DNA of 64,000 nt from the NCBI GenBank assembly GCA_031272985.1, contig JAISSU010000025.1:1-64000 (forward strand), written 5' to 3'. Positions 34,404 to 43,416 of this stretch are shown here, piece after piece. Numbering within the stretch: position 1 is the stretch's first letter; each line of letters begins with the position of its first letter. The notes beneath the pieces were generated by a model. It searched no databases. It worked only from the letters and a program-made list of their open reading frames with translations, and had not been told where the DNA came from. Source of the stretch: Lachnospiraceae bacterium (GTDB taxonomy: Bacteria > Bacillota > Clostridia > Lachnospirales > Lachnospiraceae). The position numbers and the translations under genes are program-made.

Positions 34404-34488
34404 CAATAGTATTTTGGTAATATCGTAACAAAAATGAGTAGGATTTTTGATAGATTGTTACAAATATGAAAAAATCTTGGTGAAATTA

Positions 34489-34517
34489 TTGTAAAATCCT
34501 TGTAGTATTGGTATTAT
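34489..34517 (+). promoter_or_regulatory. Promoter of the sugar-importer operon
   Basis: TTGTAA, 17 bases, then TATTAT, about 110 bases before the binding-protein start. GTAACA and TGTTAC form an inverted pair just upstream (34425-34462 region), a possible AraC-type operator. Confidence 0.5.
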
Positions 34518-34627
34518 TCATGTAGTCTCAGTTAATTTTGGATTTCGATTGAGACAAATAAAATTATTGAATGATTCGGCATAAGCCGGTCAGAATAATT
34601 AGACGTGGAAAGTGAGGAAAACATGTT

Positions 34628-35674
34628 ATGAAGAGAAAGGTTATTCAGAAGGTACTTGTGGGCTTACTGTGTGTGTCTATGCTTGGTATCATTATCACAG
34701 GATGTAACAAGGAGACTCCCGCTGAGGAGACAAACACTACTGACGAAGGTACGACCGAAGCAGTAGCAGACGAAGGCGCAGAGGCCGGAGAAGGCGGTAT
34801 TATCGCTTTGTCATTGTCACAGACAGATACCTTCCTTGCAACGCTTCGCGATGCTACTCAGGCAGCAGTAGAGGCGGCAGGCTATGAGTTCCAAGTACAG
34901 GATGCTCAGAAGGATCAGCAAATGCAGATTACCAATATTCAGAAGTATGCAGCTGACCCGAACGTAAAAGCTATCATCATTTGCCCCAAAGAAGCTACAG
35001 CTGCGGCACAGATGGTTGAAGCTGCTGGCGGAAAGCCGGTTGTATTTGTTAACAGACAGCCTGATGAAGCAGACCTCGTAGAAGGTAAAGTTGTTTTCGC
35101 CGGTTCTGATGAAGTTGTTGCCGGTGAGACTCAGGGCGCATGGCTTGCAAAGCATTTCGCTGACAAAGCTGACAAGACCATCAAAGTCGGTCTGTTACTC
35201 GGCGAATTGGGACATCCGGGAACTATCGGACGTACCGCAGGATTCCAGCAGGTTCTTAAAGAAGCAGGCTTCACCGTAGAAATCGTTAATGGCGGCGGCG
35301 AAGGTCAGACAGGTAACTGGGATCGTAAGGAAGGTCAGAATTTAACAGATCAGATCCTTCTTAACTATCCTGATGTTGATGTCATCGTAGCTAATAATGA
35401 CGACATGGCTCTTGGTGCTGTTGAGGCTATCCAGAATGCCGGCAAGACCACCGAAGAAATCCCTGTAGTTGGTGTTGATGCTACCGACCCCGGAATCGAA
35501 TCCCTTAAAGCTGGCGGATTGTCTATGACAGTATTCCAGGATGCTGTTGGACAGGGCAACGAGGCTGTTAAATGTGCGATTGCCATGATTAACGGAGAGA
35601 ATGTTCCTAAGCTTAACTATGTTCCGTTTATCGAAGTATCAGCTGACAGCGACGAGGCAGGACTTCTTAAATAA
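34628..35674 (+). CDS. Ribose-type sugar-binding lipoprotein
   Basis: A 348-residue periplasmic-binding-protein of the RbsB/Peripla_BP_4 type. The lipobox is ITGC near residue 26, followed by an acidic tether. The mature domain shows VQDAQKDQQMQITNIQKYA, ADPNVKAIIICP, the AQMVEAAGGKPVVFVNR strand and the later NNDDMALGAVEAIQNAG, all typical of sugar binders of this group. It heads an ATPase-permease operon separated by two hairpins. Downstream dehydrogenases suggest a polyol or inositol-like ligand. The SD (GAGGAAAAC) is about 9 bases away from the ATG at 34628. Confidence 0.92.
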   Translation: MKRKVIQKVLVGLLCVSMLGIIITGCNKETPAEETNTTDEGTTEAVADEGAEAGEGGIIALSLSQTDTFLATLRDATQAAVEAAGYEFQVQDAQKDQQMQITNIQKYAADPNVKAIIICPKEATAAAQMVEAAGGKPVVFVNRQPDEADLVEGKVVFAGSDEVVAGETQGAWLAKHFADKADKTIKVGLLLGELGHPGTIGRTAGFQQVLKEAGFTVEIVNGGGEGQTGNWDRKEGQNLTDQILLNYPDVDVIVANNDDMALGAVEAIQNAGKTTEEIPVVGVDATDPGIESLKAGGLSMTVFQDAVGQGNEAVKCAIAMINGENVPKLNYVPFIEVSADSDEAGLLK

Positions 35675-35711
35675 TCATTGACTCACCTAAGATGAGGTAA
35701 GGTATGATTAT
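35671..35711 (+). other. Hairpin directly after the sugar-binding gene
   Basis: ATAATCAT and ATGATTAT form an outer 8-bp stem, with CACCT and AGGTAA-type pairing inside. It overlaps the stop codon region and probably protects the binding-protein message. Confidence 0.55.
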
Positions 35712-35757
35712 CAAAGGATTCAAATTGTTACTAAGACAGTTGAATAATTGAATTTTT

Positions 35758-35806
35758 CCGAGTAGGAGGCATCGAGTATATCTCAAAAGCCTGCTACTCG
35801 GTTATT
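35758..35806 (+). terminator. Strong hairpin before the sugar ATPase gene
   Basis: CCGAGTAGGAGGC and GCCTGCTACTCGG pair over 13 positions with one mismatch, with an 18-base loop, then TTATT. It could terminate part of the transcripts and so set binding protein above ATPase and permease. Confidence 0.6.
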
Positions 35807-35851
35807 AAAAAGGCTAATATTATTGCCGGAAGACGGCGTATTGGAGAGAAC

Positions 35852-37381
35852 ATGAGCGAATACATTTTGGAAATGACAGGTATCGAAAAAACATTTCCCG
35901 GTGTTAAGGCGCTGGACAACGTAGATTTTAAACTCAAACCCGGTTCCATTCATGGAGTAATGGGAGAGAACGGCGCCGGAAAGTCCACATTGGTGAAATG
36001 TCTGGTGGGACTCTACCAGAGAAACGGCGGCACCATCATTTACGACGGAGAAGAAGTTAATTTCAAAGTCGTGAGAGAGGCTCTCGCAGCCGGAATCTCA
36101 ATGGTGCACCAGGAGTTAAGTCCTGTGCCTGAGCGTTCTGTCATGGATAATGTTTGGTTGGGACGTGTCCCTATGAAGGGCATTATCGTTGACAAAAAGA
36201 AAATGGAGCGCGACACCCAGGAGTTATTTGATAAAATTGGTATTGACAATATCCGCCCCACGGATAAAATGAAGAATTTATCCGTAGCGAAAATGCAGAT
36301 GGTAGAAATCGCAAAGGCGGTCAGTTGGAATAGTAAAGTGGTTATAATGGATGAGCCTACTTCCGCTCTCACGAATCGAGAGGTGGAGCATCTATTTAAG
36401 ATATTACGCGATTTGCGCGATCAGGGTGTTGGCATCATCTATATCAGCCATAAAATGGATGAAATTTACGAAATATGTGATGAATTGTCCGTATATAGAG
36501 ACGGAACCTATGTCGGGAGTTATTCCACTAAGGAAGGCGCCCCCGATTATATTGATATGAATGGCCTCATTGAGGCAATGGTTGGCCGAAAGGTCACGGC
36601 TATGTTCCCGAAGGTGGATTGCGAAATCGGCGAGACCATTCTGAAGGTAGAGAATCTGAGTTCAGGTAAATTATTCAGAAATGTGAGTTTTGAACTTAGA
36701 AGAGGCGAGATTTTAGGCTTTGCCGGACTCGTTGGCGCAGGCAGGACAGAAGTATGCGAGACGTTGTTTGGTTTGCATCCCATCACCTCGGGACACATCT
36801 ATAAAGATGGTGTCGAGATTAAAATTAAATCACCTGAAGATGCGATAGAACATAAATTGGGGCTTATTACCGAAGATCGAAGAGGCAAAGGTATTTTCGG
36901 CCTCTTGTCTGTATCAAGAAATGTCGTTGTATCAAATCTTAAGAAATATGGTTTCCCGCTTCGTCACGCTAAAATGCGAAAAGACTCTCAGGAGTATGTT
37001 GATAAGCTTAGTGTAAAGACACCGAGCCTTGAGCAGAAACTTATGAATCTTTCCGGCGGAAATCAGCAAAAGGTACTGGTTGCGAGATGGCTCTTAACGA
37101 ATCCTGATATTTTAATAGTTGATGAGCCTACCCGCGGTATTGATGTCGGAGCAAAATCTGAGATTCATGCGCTTCTCACTCAATTGGCAGGTGAAGGAAA
37201 GGGCATTATAATGGTCAGTTCCGAATTACCTGAGGTTATGGGAATGAGCGACAGAATAGTCGTTATGCATGAAGGAGACCTGACAGGTATCATTGACAGA
37301 GCCGACTTCAATGTACCCGGCGGAGACGCAAAACTACTTGAATATGCTTCTTCGTCAAAAAAGAGCGAAGGCGTAGCGTAA
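35852..37381 (+). CDS. Ribose-type ABC ATPase (RbsA-like, double domain)
   Basis: A 509-residue ATPase with two nucleotide-binding domains in one chain, as in RbsA, MglA and XylG. The first half has Walker A GENGAGKST and Walker B VVIMDEPTSALT, with an unusual signature region LSVAKMQMVEIAKA. The second half lacks a full Walker A (GLVGAGRTE) as is normal in this family, and carries signature LSGGNQQKVLVARWL and Walker B ILIVDEPTRGIDVG. The permease gene follows 14 bases later. It energises sugar uptake. Confidence 0.92.
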   Translation: MSEYILEMTGIEKTFPGVKALDNVDFKLKPGSIHGVMGENGAGKSTLVKCLVGLYQRNGGTIIYDGEEVNFKVVREALAAGISMVHQELSPVPERSVMDNVWLGRVPMKGIIVDKKKMERDTQELFDKIGIDNIRPTDKMKNLSVAKMQMVEIAKAVSWNSKVVIMDEPTSALTNREVEHLFKILRDLRDQGVGIIYISHKMDEIYEICDELSVYRDGTYVGSYSTKEGAPDYIDMNGLIEAMVGRKVTAMFPKVDCEIGETILKVENLSSGKLFRNVSFELRRGEILGFAGLVGAGRTEVCETLFGLHPITSGHIYKDGVEIKIKSPEDAIEHKLGLITEDRRGKGIFGLLSVSRNVVVSNLKKYGFPLRHAKMRKDSQEYVDKLSVKTPSLEQKLMNLSGGNQQKVLVARWLLTNPDILIVDEPTRGIDVGAKSEIHALLTQLAGEGKGIIMVSSELPEVMGMSDRIVVMHEGDLTGIIDRADFNVPGGDAKLLEYASSSKKSEGVA

Positions 37382-37395
37382 GGAGGGCTAATAAA

Positions 37396-38403
37396 ATGTC
37401 TGAAAAGCAAGACAACGTGGTTGTCAGATTTATTAAAAACAATAGTATCTGGGTGGCTTTAATTGCACTTGTTGCCCTGGTAACTATTTTAACAGAAATT
37501 AAGACAGGACAGTTTTTCCTGTCATTGACGAATATTCTGATTATCCTTAATACTCAGAGTATAATCGGTATTTTGACGGTCGGTGTTATGTTCCCGATTC
37601 TTTCAAGAGGTATTGATCTCTCGACATCATCGGTCGTAGCGGTGACATCGGTAGTTTCGGCCACATTGGTTTCTAAAGCAGGCGCGGCTATACATTCACC
37701 CGCGAAACCATGGCCGGCGGGAATCGTGGTTATCGTATGTATTTTAATCGGATGTTGCGTGGGTATATTTAACGGATCGCTCGTAGCTTACACAAAGATT
37801 CATCCGTTTATCGCGACCCTTGGTGCTACCCTGATTCTCAAAGGTATAGCACTTATCTTTACTAATGCCGCACCCGTGGCAGGTCTGTCAAAGACCTTTA
37901 CCTACCTCGGAGGCGGAAAATTAATCCCCAGAGTTCCCAATACAATACTCTGGATGATACTTGTAATCATTATAGGAGGTTTCCTCCTGACACAGACTCG
38001 TTTCGGAACCAATGTTTTCGCGATTGGCGGAAATGATGTCGCCGCAAAGGTTGCGGGTATCAATGTTGAGAGAAATATCATAAAGGTATATATGTGGTGC
38101 TCGGCCTGCGCAGCCCTCGGCGGTGTTATGTACTCGGCCAGTACAGGGGCAGGAGCTCCTACTGCAGGTATCACTGCGGCATACGAGCTGGATGCAATTG
38201 CAGCTGCTACGGTCGGTGGTACTTCTCAGACCGGTGGTATCGCAAAGATCTCCGGCGTTATCTGCGGTATTCTGATTTTGGCTGTTATCAATAATGCTTT
38301 GCAGGGTCTCGGCGTATCGCCTTATGTGCAGCAGATTATTAAAGGTCTCATAATTATCATCGCGGTGGTACTCGACATGAGAAAGAATGCGAAGAAGGCA
38401 TAA
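37396..38403 (+). CDS. Ribose-type ABC permease (RbsC-like)
   Basis: A 335-residue membrane permease of the BPD_transp_2 class with about ten helices. Landmarks are ILSRGIDLSTSSVVAVTS near residue 70, HPFIATLGATLILKGIALIFT, TRFGTNVFAIGGNDVAAKVAGI and the final glycine-rich VGGTSQTGGIAKISGV region. GGAGGG lies 9 bases before the ATG. A terminator follows the gene at 38424. It forms the channel for the ligand caught by the protein at 34628. Confidence 0.92.
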   Translation: MSEKQDNVVVRFIKNNSIWVALIALVALVTILTEIKTGQFFLSLTNILIILNTQSIIGILTVGVMFPILSRGIDLSTSSVVAVTSVVSATLVSKAGAAIHSPAKPWPAGIVVIVCILIGCCVGIFNGSLVAYTKIHPFIATLGATLILKGIALIFTNAAPVAGLSKTFTYLGGGKLIPRVPNTILWMILVIIIGGFLLTQTRFGTNVFAIGGNDVAAKVAGINVERNIIKVYMWCSACAALGGVMYSASTGAGAPTAGITAAYELDAIAAATVGGTSQTGGIAKISGVICGILILAVINNALQGLGVSPYVQQIIKGLIIIIAVVLDMRKNAKKA

Positions 38404-38423
38404 CAATATTATAATGATTCATA

Positions 38424-38456
38424 GCGAAAATAGCGGCAGTGACCGCTATTTTTGCG
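38424..38456 (+). terminator. Terminator of the sugar-importer operon
   Basis: AAAATAGCGG and CCGCTATTTT pair, 6-base loop, then T residues. It closes the importer transcript. Confidence 0.8.
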
Positions 38457-38530
38457 CAAGAATTATATAGAATTGCAACGGTGAAATAATTATAATCATG
38501 CTGTATTTGCAATGATGTGAACTTCAATAT

Positions 38531-38603
38531 AGTAGGGGCGGGGTCTTCCCGCCCGCTAATTGGAAAATATTATGTTTTTCCCGCCCGCTAATTGCAAAAT
38601 ATA
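38531..38603. repeat. GC-rich direct repeat and hairpin
   Basis: A 26-base unit starting TTCCCGCCCGCTAATTG occurs at 38546-38571 and 38578-38603, 32 bases apart, with one or two differences. GGGGCGGG before the first unit pairs with its CCCGCCC. Similar GGGGCGG or CCCGCCC pieces stand at 43327, 48090 and 52178, so it is probably a dispersed repeat. Confidence 0.6.
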
Positions 38604-38644
38604 ACGTGCTATAATAAAACAGAATAACGAAAAGAGGTGATTGT

Positions 38645-39775
38645 ATGTATCTGCGATATGGAATTATCGGCGGTGGAAACGGGGCTTTCATAGGCGATGT
38701 TCATCGTAAGGGCGCGTATCTGTCCGGGCTTGCGAAATTGACGGCGGGTTGTTTTACGAGGGATCCGCAGAAAAATATCGAATGCGCAAAGCAGTGGAAT
38801 CTCGAGGATAATGAGAGATTATATGCGAATTTCCGCGAGATGGCTGACGCCGAAGGAGCGCGTAAGGATGGTATTGAGTTCGTTTCGATTACCACACCTA
38901 ATGACACTCATTATGAGATGTCGAAAGCCTTCCTTGAAAAAGGGATCCACGTAATGTGCGATAAGCCGCTGACTTTGACCATAGATGAAGCTTTAGAGCT
39001 TGAGGAATTGGCGAATAGTAAAAATCTATGCTTCGGGATTACATATTCCTATGCGGGGTATGCCATGATTAGGCAAATGCGCTCCATGGTTGAAGCAGGA
39101 GAGCTCGGGGACATAGTCAATATCGTTTGCGAATATCCGCAGGATTGGCTGCTATTAAGGTTAGACGCGGGCGGTGCGCCGCAATGGAGGCTGGATACGA
39201 GCAGGGGCGCGATTTCTCTTGCGACAGGGGATATAGGGACACATATGGAGCACCTCGTTTATTCGACTACCGGATTGGAGATCACCGAAGTTTTAGCAAG
39301 ACTCGACCATATACCGCCGGAACTCCCATTGGAGAGCAACAGCACCGTTATGTTTAAGCTTTCAAACGGCGCGCCCGGAATACTCTGGTGTTGCGTGGCC
39401 GCCATAGGTCATGACTCAGACGTTAGAATCCGTGTATATGGGACAAAAGGGTCACTGGAGTGGTTTCATGGCACCCCGGGACTATTGAAATTCGCAAGAT
39501 TTAAAGAGCCTGTGCAGATACTCGCAATGAACCGCCCATATAATTCGCCCGAGAGTCTCGCGGCATCACATTTGCCTGCCGGGCACCCGGAAGGCTACTA
39601 CGAAGCCTTCGGGAATATTTATGAAGGGTTTTGTCGCGAAATACTCGATAAAAAGGCAGGAAAAACCGATGGAAAATACATATACCCGAAAGTCAGCGAC
39701 GGGGTGCGCGGCGTCAAATTCATTCACGCCTGCGTAAAATCCGACAAAGACGGTAATGTATGGACAAAGCTATAA
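38645..39775 (+). CDS. Gfo/Idh/MocA-family dehydrogenase
   Basis: A 376-residue NAD(P)-dependent dehydrogenase. The Rossmann fold opens with YGIIGGGNGAFIG; the catalytic lysine motif is the CDKPLT segment near residue 100, and ATGDIGTHMEHL carries the conserved Asp and His. The family oxidises sugars, inositols and 3-keto glycosides. It has its own GGTGA site and stands between two terminators, so it could form a unit with the next dehydrogenase or be part of the sugar pathway. The exact substrate cannot be read. Confidence 0.85.
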   Translation: MYLRYGIIGGGNGAFIGDVHRKGAYLSGLAKLTAGCFTRDPQKNIECAKQWNLEDNERLYANFREMADAEGARKDGIEFVSITTPNDTHYEMSKAFLEKGIHVMCDKPLTLTIDEALELEELANSKNLCFGITYSYAGYAMIRQMRSMVEAGELGDIVNIVCEYPQDWLLLRLDAGGAPQWRLDTSRGAISLATGDIGTHMEHLVYSTTGLEITEVLARLDHIPPELPLESNSTVMFKLSNGAPGILWCCVAAIGHDSDVRIRVYGTKGSLEWFHGTPGLLKFARFKEPVQILAMNRPYNSPESLAASHLPAGHPEGYYEAFGNIYEGFCREILDKKAGKTDGKYIYPKVSDGVRGVKFIHACVKSDKDGNVWTKL

Positions 39776-39884
39776 ACAATTATTCGCAGGTGTCCTTAAA
39801 GGCCTGCGGATATCGGATTTGAAAAAATGACACACGAAAATAATCGGATTACTTATTATCATATGGATAAGGAGGAAACAAGAA

Positions 39885-40910
39885 ATGAAAAAAATTAGAA
39901 TCGGCATCGCCGGTCTGGGTCGCCTCGGTCGTAGTCACGCCCTTAATTTAGCTTTTAAGATACCAAACGCGAAACTCGTGGCGGCATGCTCGGTCGTTCC
40001 CGCGGAATTAGACTTTGCCAAAAATGAACTGGAAGTAGAAGAGCTTTATGATGATTTTGCAAAAATGTGCGCAAGTCCGAATCTGGACGCGGTGGCAATC
40101 GTCACACCTTCCGTTTACCACCCGGAGCAGGTGGAGTGTGCTTTAAAAGCAGGAAAGCACATTTTCTGTGAAAAACCGTTGGCGGTTACAGTAGATGATT
40201 GTAAGAAAATCGAAAAAATGGCGGAGGCTTATCCTGACCTCGTATTTGCACTGGGCTTTATGCGCCGTTTCGACCCATCCTATGCTTATGCAAAGAAAAA
40301 GATAGAGGAGGGTGCAATTGGGAAACCATACATGGTAAAGGCTACGGGCGTAGACCCTGATGCAGATGCCGAGAGCCTATTAGACAGCGGTTATGTACCG
40401 AAAAGCGGAGGAATTTTCATTGATATGGCTTCGCACGATATTGATTTAATGCGCTGGTTTTTGGAAGATGACCCGGACAGCGTTTATTCAGTCGGAACTA
40501 CGGTAAAGCATAGCCGTTTCACCGAGCAGGGCGATTTTGAGACTGCCGCGGCGATTTTTACATTTAAAAACGGCGGAATCGGTCAGCTTCATGTCGGCAG
40601 GGCGTCAGTTCATGGCTATCATATTGAGACCGAAATAATCGGAACCGAAGGTTCCATCAGAGTAAGTCCCGTTCCCGCAAAGAATCTCGCTCTTTTATAT
40701 GATAAAACAGGCGCGGTTCAGGAATGCGTCAGGAATTTCCCCGAGCGCTTCAACGAGTCATATGCGATTGAACTCGAGGCGTTCTGCAATGCGGTTTTGG
40801 AGGGAAAGAAGCCTTTGGTCAATGTCTATGATGGCACGAAAGCAACGCAGATTGGCTATGCCTGCAAAGAATCTCTGGATTCCGGCAAGCTTGTGAAAAT
40901 AGAATATTAA
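39885..40910 (+). CDS. Inositol 2-dehydrogenase-like Gfo/Idh/MocA protein
   Basis: A 341-residue dehydrogenase of the same superfamily with features near IolG: Rossmann GIAGLGRLGRSHA, the CEKPLAVTVDDCKKIE catalytic-lysine motif, GFMRRFDPSYAYAK, GGIFIDMASHDIDLMRWFL and HVGRASVHGYHIE. Inositol dehydrogenases oxidise myo- or scyllo-inositol to the keto form. A GGAGG site lies 9 bases before the ATG. A clear terminator follows. Next to a ribose-type importer, this fits inositol or a related polyol as substrate; no other iol genes are present in the window. Confidence 0.82.
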   Translation: MKKIRIGIAGLGRLGRSHALNLAFKIPNAKLVAACSVVPAELDFAKNELEVEELYDDFAKMCASPNLDAVAIVTPSVYHPEQVECALKAGKHIFCEKPLAVTVDDCKKIEKMAEAYPDLVFALGFMRRFDPSYAYAKKKIEEGAIGKPYMVKATGVDPDADAESLLDSGYVPKSGGIFIDMASHDIDLMRWFLEDDPDSVYSVGTTVKHSRFTEQGDFETAAAIFTFKNGGIGQLHVGRASVHGYHIETEIIGTEGSIRVSPVPAKNLALLYDKTGAVQECVRNFPERFNESYAIELEAFCNAVLEGKKPLVNVYDGTKATQIGYACKESLDSGKLVKIEY

Positions 40911-41014
40911 AATCAGTCCTAACCTTAATATGGTGTTAAAGTTTATTCTTCGTAAAAATCATCAATTTAGGTTAATATGTTTTAATTATTAACAAATAAA
41001 TAAAACAGTCTAAT

Positions 41015-41056
41015 TACCGAAAGCCTTGAAATTACAGGGACTTTCGGTATTTTTTA
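41015..41056 (+). terminator. Terminator after the inositol-type dehydrogenase
   Basis: TACCGAAAG and CTTTCGGTA, a perfect 9-bp stem with a 17-base loop, then six T residues. Confidence 0.85.
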
Positions 41057-41097
41057 TGTTAATTTCTAAAATAATGAAAAAAAATTCTAAAAAAGTG

Positions 41098-41126
41098 TTG
41101 ACCTTCATGTGACCTCAACCGATAAA
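41098..41126 (+). promoter_or_regulatory. Promoter of the DivIVA-like gene, possible MerR type
   Basis: TTGACC, 17 bases, GATAAA. A -10 of TAAACT at 41123 would give 19 bases, the long spacer of MerR-activated promoters, and GTTGA and TCAAC form an inverted pair across it. A MerR regulator lies at 45874. Confidence 0.45.
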
Positions 41127-41160
41127 CTTTTCCATGTTGGAGGAAAAGGAGTTGATTTAG

Positions 41161-41463
41161 ATGAACAATGAGCTTAAGAGAATACCTGCAATCAAAGATA
41201 TTGCAAGATATTTAAGAGAAATGAATTTCAAAAAGAAACTCTTTGGGGGTTGCGACGAAGAAAATGTACTCGATCATATCGAAATCGTAACGGAAAAGTA
41301 CACCGAGATAATAGAAACTCTCATAAAGCAAAACGTTAATAAAGATAAAGAAATAAAAACCCTCATGGAGAAAACAAAACAGGCGCAAGAACGCGTAAAT
41401 TACCTGACCGAATGGCAGGAAAGCGCAATGCATTATATCCATGCAAACGTGAAATCATATTAA
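41161..41463 (+). CDS. DivIVA-like coiled-coil small protein
   Basis: A 100-residue protein. Residues 22-55 read NFKKKLFGGCDEENVLDHIEI-like, close to the FKKxxxGYDxxEVDxFL pattern of DivIVA/GpsB N-terminal domains, then a long charged coil (EKTKQAQERVNYLTEWQ). DivIVA-family proteins bind curved membrane or septal sites. A GGAGGAAAAGGAG region precedes the ATG. The pilin gene follows after 125 bases, so it may position pilus or wall machinery, but this link is only by position. Confidence 0.55.
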   Translation: MNNELKRIPAIKDIARYLREMNFKKKLFGGCDEENVLDHIEIVTEKYTEIIETLIKQNVNKDKEIKTLMEKTKQAQERVNYLTEWQESAMHYIHANVKSY

Positions 41464-41588
41464 TGACTCGTTCTGACGCAAGGGATGAATTTCATGTCCA
41501 AATAAATCCTTAAAACCGAGTATACCTCGTTTTGATAAATTAGGAAAACTAAGAAAATGATACTTAATAACGAAAGGAGTTCAATCAA

Positions 41589-43199
41589 ATGAACAAAGCA
41601 ACAAAAATCAAAGCGGCTTTTATAGCCTGCATCACAGCATTGACACTTTGTCTGCCCGCAGGCAGTGCATTTGCCGACAACAAGGCTGTCCCTCCTGAAA
41701 AGGGAAGTCTTACAATCCACAAATACTTAATGGACGATGTTTCAGGAGCAAATGACCCTAACGATGGTAACGTAACATCAGACATACCTGATGGCGCAAC
41801 TTTGCTTGATGGAATTGAATTTAAACTTTACAAAATTACGATTCCTTCTTCCGGCAAAACTCCGACTGACGGGGATTACAATTTAAATAGCCTCACGAAC
41901 CCGACCTCATTTACATCAGGCGGCGAGACTTTCCAAGTTGCACCGGCCGACACTGCGTCGGTAACGACCGGCAATCCCTCAACGGGTATCGCAAAGGCCT
42001 CTGAATTGCCTCAAGGATTTTATCTCGTAGTAGAGCAGCCCAGCACTAAAGTAACCGCGCCCGCGGCACCATTCGTGGTGGCAGTTCCCATGACATCTGC
42101 TGACGGCGAAGAGTGGATTACAGATGTACACGTTTATCCTAAGAATGAGGATGTTTCTGTTTCAAAGGAGGCTGATAAATCTGTAGTTGAGCTTGGAGGT
42201 ACAGTTACTTGGACCGTTCGCACCTCTGTACCGGCTGATATTGCCGAATTCTTGAAATTTGATTTAGTCGATGAATTGGATGGTGCGCTCGAATATGTAT
42301 CCGGTAGTGTTAAGCTGACGGGATATACATCAGCATCTGACACTACGGGTGCGATTATTGCTGATACTAATTACACAGTTACAGTGCCATCAACCGCTAA
42401 TAGCAATACATTAAAGGTTTCCTTTAATACATCGGGGACACCGGCCGTGGTTCCTGCTACTCTTGCAAATTATAAGTTTATTGAACTTGAGTTTAAGACT
42501 ACTGTAAATGAGGATATTTACACTGCTACAGGACATACCACCGAAGATCCGGATACTCGTACTGTAGAGAACCAAGCTAAGGTTGAGTTTACGAATAAAT
42601 TCAATCAGGACAAGGAAAAGCTTACAAATAAGCCAAAAGTACATACAGGTACTGTTGTTATCAAAAAGATTGATGCTAATACCGGCGAAGGCGCTAATGT
42701 AAACGGTGCCGAATTCCACATTGCAACATCACAGGCTAATGCTCTGGCAGGGGATTATCTTAAAATAGATGCGAATGGAAAAATAATTGATGTTGGAACG
42801 ACAGGCTATGATACAGCCGATGACTGGACTGAAACTACTTCAGGCGGTACTTCTTCAACAGAAGCCATAGCTACTTTCAGAGGACTCGTTGACTATACCG
42901 AGACCGCTTACAATGAAGGCAAAACATATCTTTCATACTGGCTTGTTGAAACAAAGGCTCCTGATGGATACAATCTGTTAGCTGCGCCGGTACAGGTAAC
43001 ATTTACGGCTGAGAATTCTACTGCTGATACAAAATATGAGATTGATACGACCGTAAAGAATTCAACAGACTTCACATTGCCTAAGACAGGCGGTATCGGG
43101 ACGATATTATTCGCCGCTGCAGGCATCACGCTGATGGGTATTGCATTAATCCTCCTCATCGTGGGACTATGCAAGAAGAATCGCAAAACGGTCAGGTGA
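41589..43199 (+). CDS. LPXTG major pilin (SpaA/isopeptide type)
   Basis: A 536-residue sortase-anchored pilin. Signal peptide to about residue 30, ending AFAD. The pilin motif VYPKN has Lys185, the residue used by sortase to link subunits. Domains with isopeptide-forming folds follow: SVSKEADKSVVELGGTVTWTV-like strands (residues about 190-310), then a SpaA/Cna-B domain starting VVIKKIDANTGE near residue 355 and a last KAPDGYNLL strand. The sorting signal is LPKTG at 497-501, then a helix and a basic tail. AAAGGAG precedes the ATG. Two sortase genes follow. Confidence 0.93.
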   Translation: MNKATKIKAAFIACITALTLCLPAGSAFADNKAVPPEKGSLTIHKYLMDDVSGANDPNDGNVTSDIPDGATLLDGIEFKLYKITIPSSGKTPTDGDYNLNSLTNPTSFTSGGETFQVAPADTASVTTGNPSTGIAKASELPQGFYLVVEQPSTKVTAPAAPFVVAVPMTSADGEEWITDVHVYPKNEDVSVSKEADKSVVELGGTVTWTVRTSVPADIAEFLKFDLVDELDGALEYVSGSVKLTGYTSASDTTGAIIADTNYTVTVPSTANSNTLKVSFNTSGTPAVVPATLANYKFIELEFKTTVNEDIYTATGHTTEDPDTRTVENQAKVEFTNKFNQDKEKLTNKPKVHTGTVVIKKIDANTGEGANVNGAEFHIATSQANALAGDYLKIDANGKIIDVGTTGYDTADDWTETTSGGTSSTEAIATFRGLVDYTETAYNEGKTYLSYWLVETKAPDGYNLLAAPVQVTFTAENSTADTKYEIDTTVKNSTDFTLPKTGGIGTILFAAAGITLMGIALILLIVGLCKKNRKTVR

Positions 43200-43210
43200 A
43201 TCATGTCGGA

Positions 43211-43297
43211 CACGCCCTTGAAGGTCTTCGACAAACCCTTCTTCACTCGCATGCCCGGCATGCCTCGCTCAGAAGCTTTGTCTCAGCGCGGGCGTTG
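43211..43297. repeat. Interspersed imperfect palindrome, copy A
   Basis: About 87 bases between pilin and sortase: CACGCCC at one end and GGGCG at the other, GACAAA facing TTTGTC, and GCATGC CCG GCATGC in the centre. Nearly the same core as 58533-58619. Confidence 0.8.
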
Positions 43298-43378
43298 TAT
43301 GAAACATGATTTAATTGATAAGCCTTAGGGGCGGCAACCTGCCGTCCCGCTCGCGCGGGCGTTGTATGAAACATGATT
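43286..43378. repeat. 26-base direct repeat flanking a GC-rich hairpin
   Basis: GCGCGGGCGTTGTATGAAAC plus CATGATT-type ending occurs identically at 43286-43311 and 43353-43378. Between them is GGGGCGGCAACCTGCCGTCCC, an imperfect hairpin. It looks like a repeat tail copied or interrupted by another element. Confidence 0.7.
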
Positions 43379-43416
43379 CAGTCGATTTGATATATCGGGA
43401 AAGGAGGTGAACAGCC

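Noticed and set aside
43211-43378. A CRISPR array
   Set aside because: Repeats are palindromic, dispersed kilobases apart and without regular spacers; no cas genes in the window.
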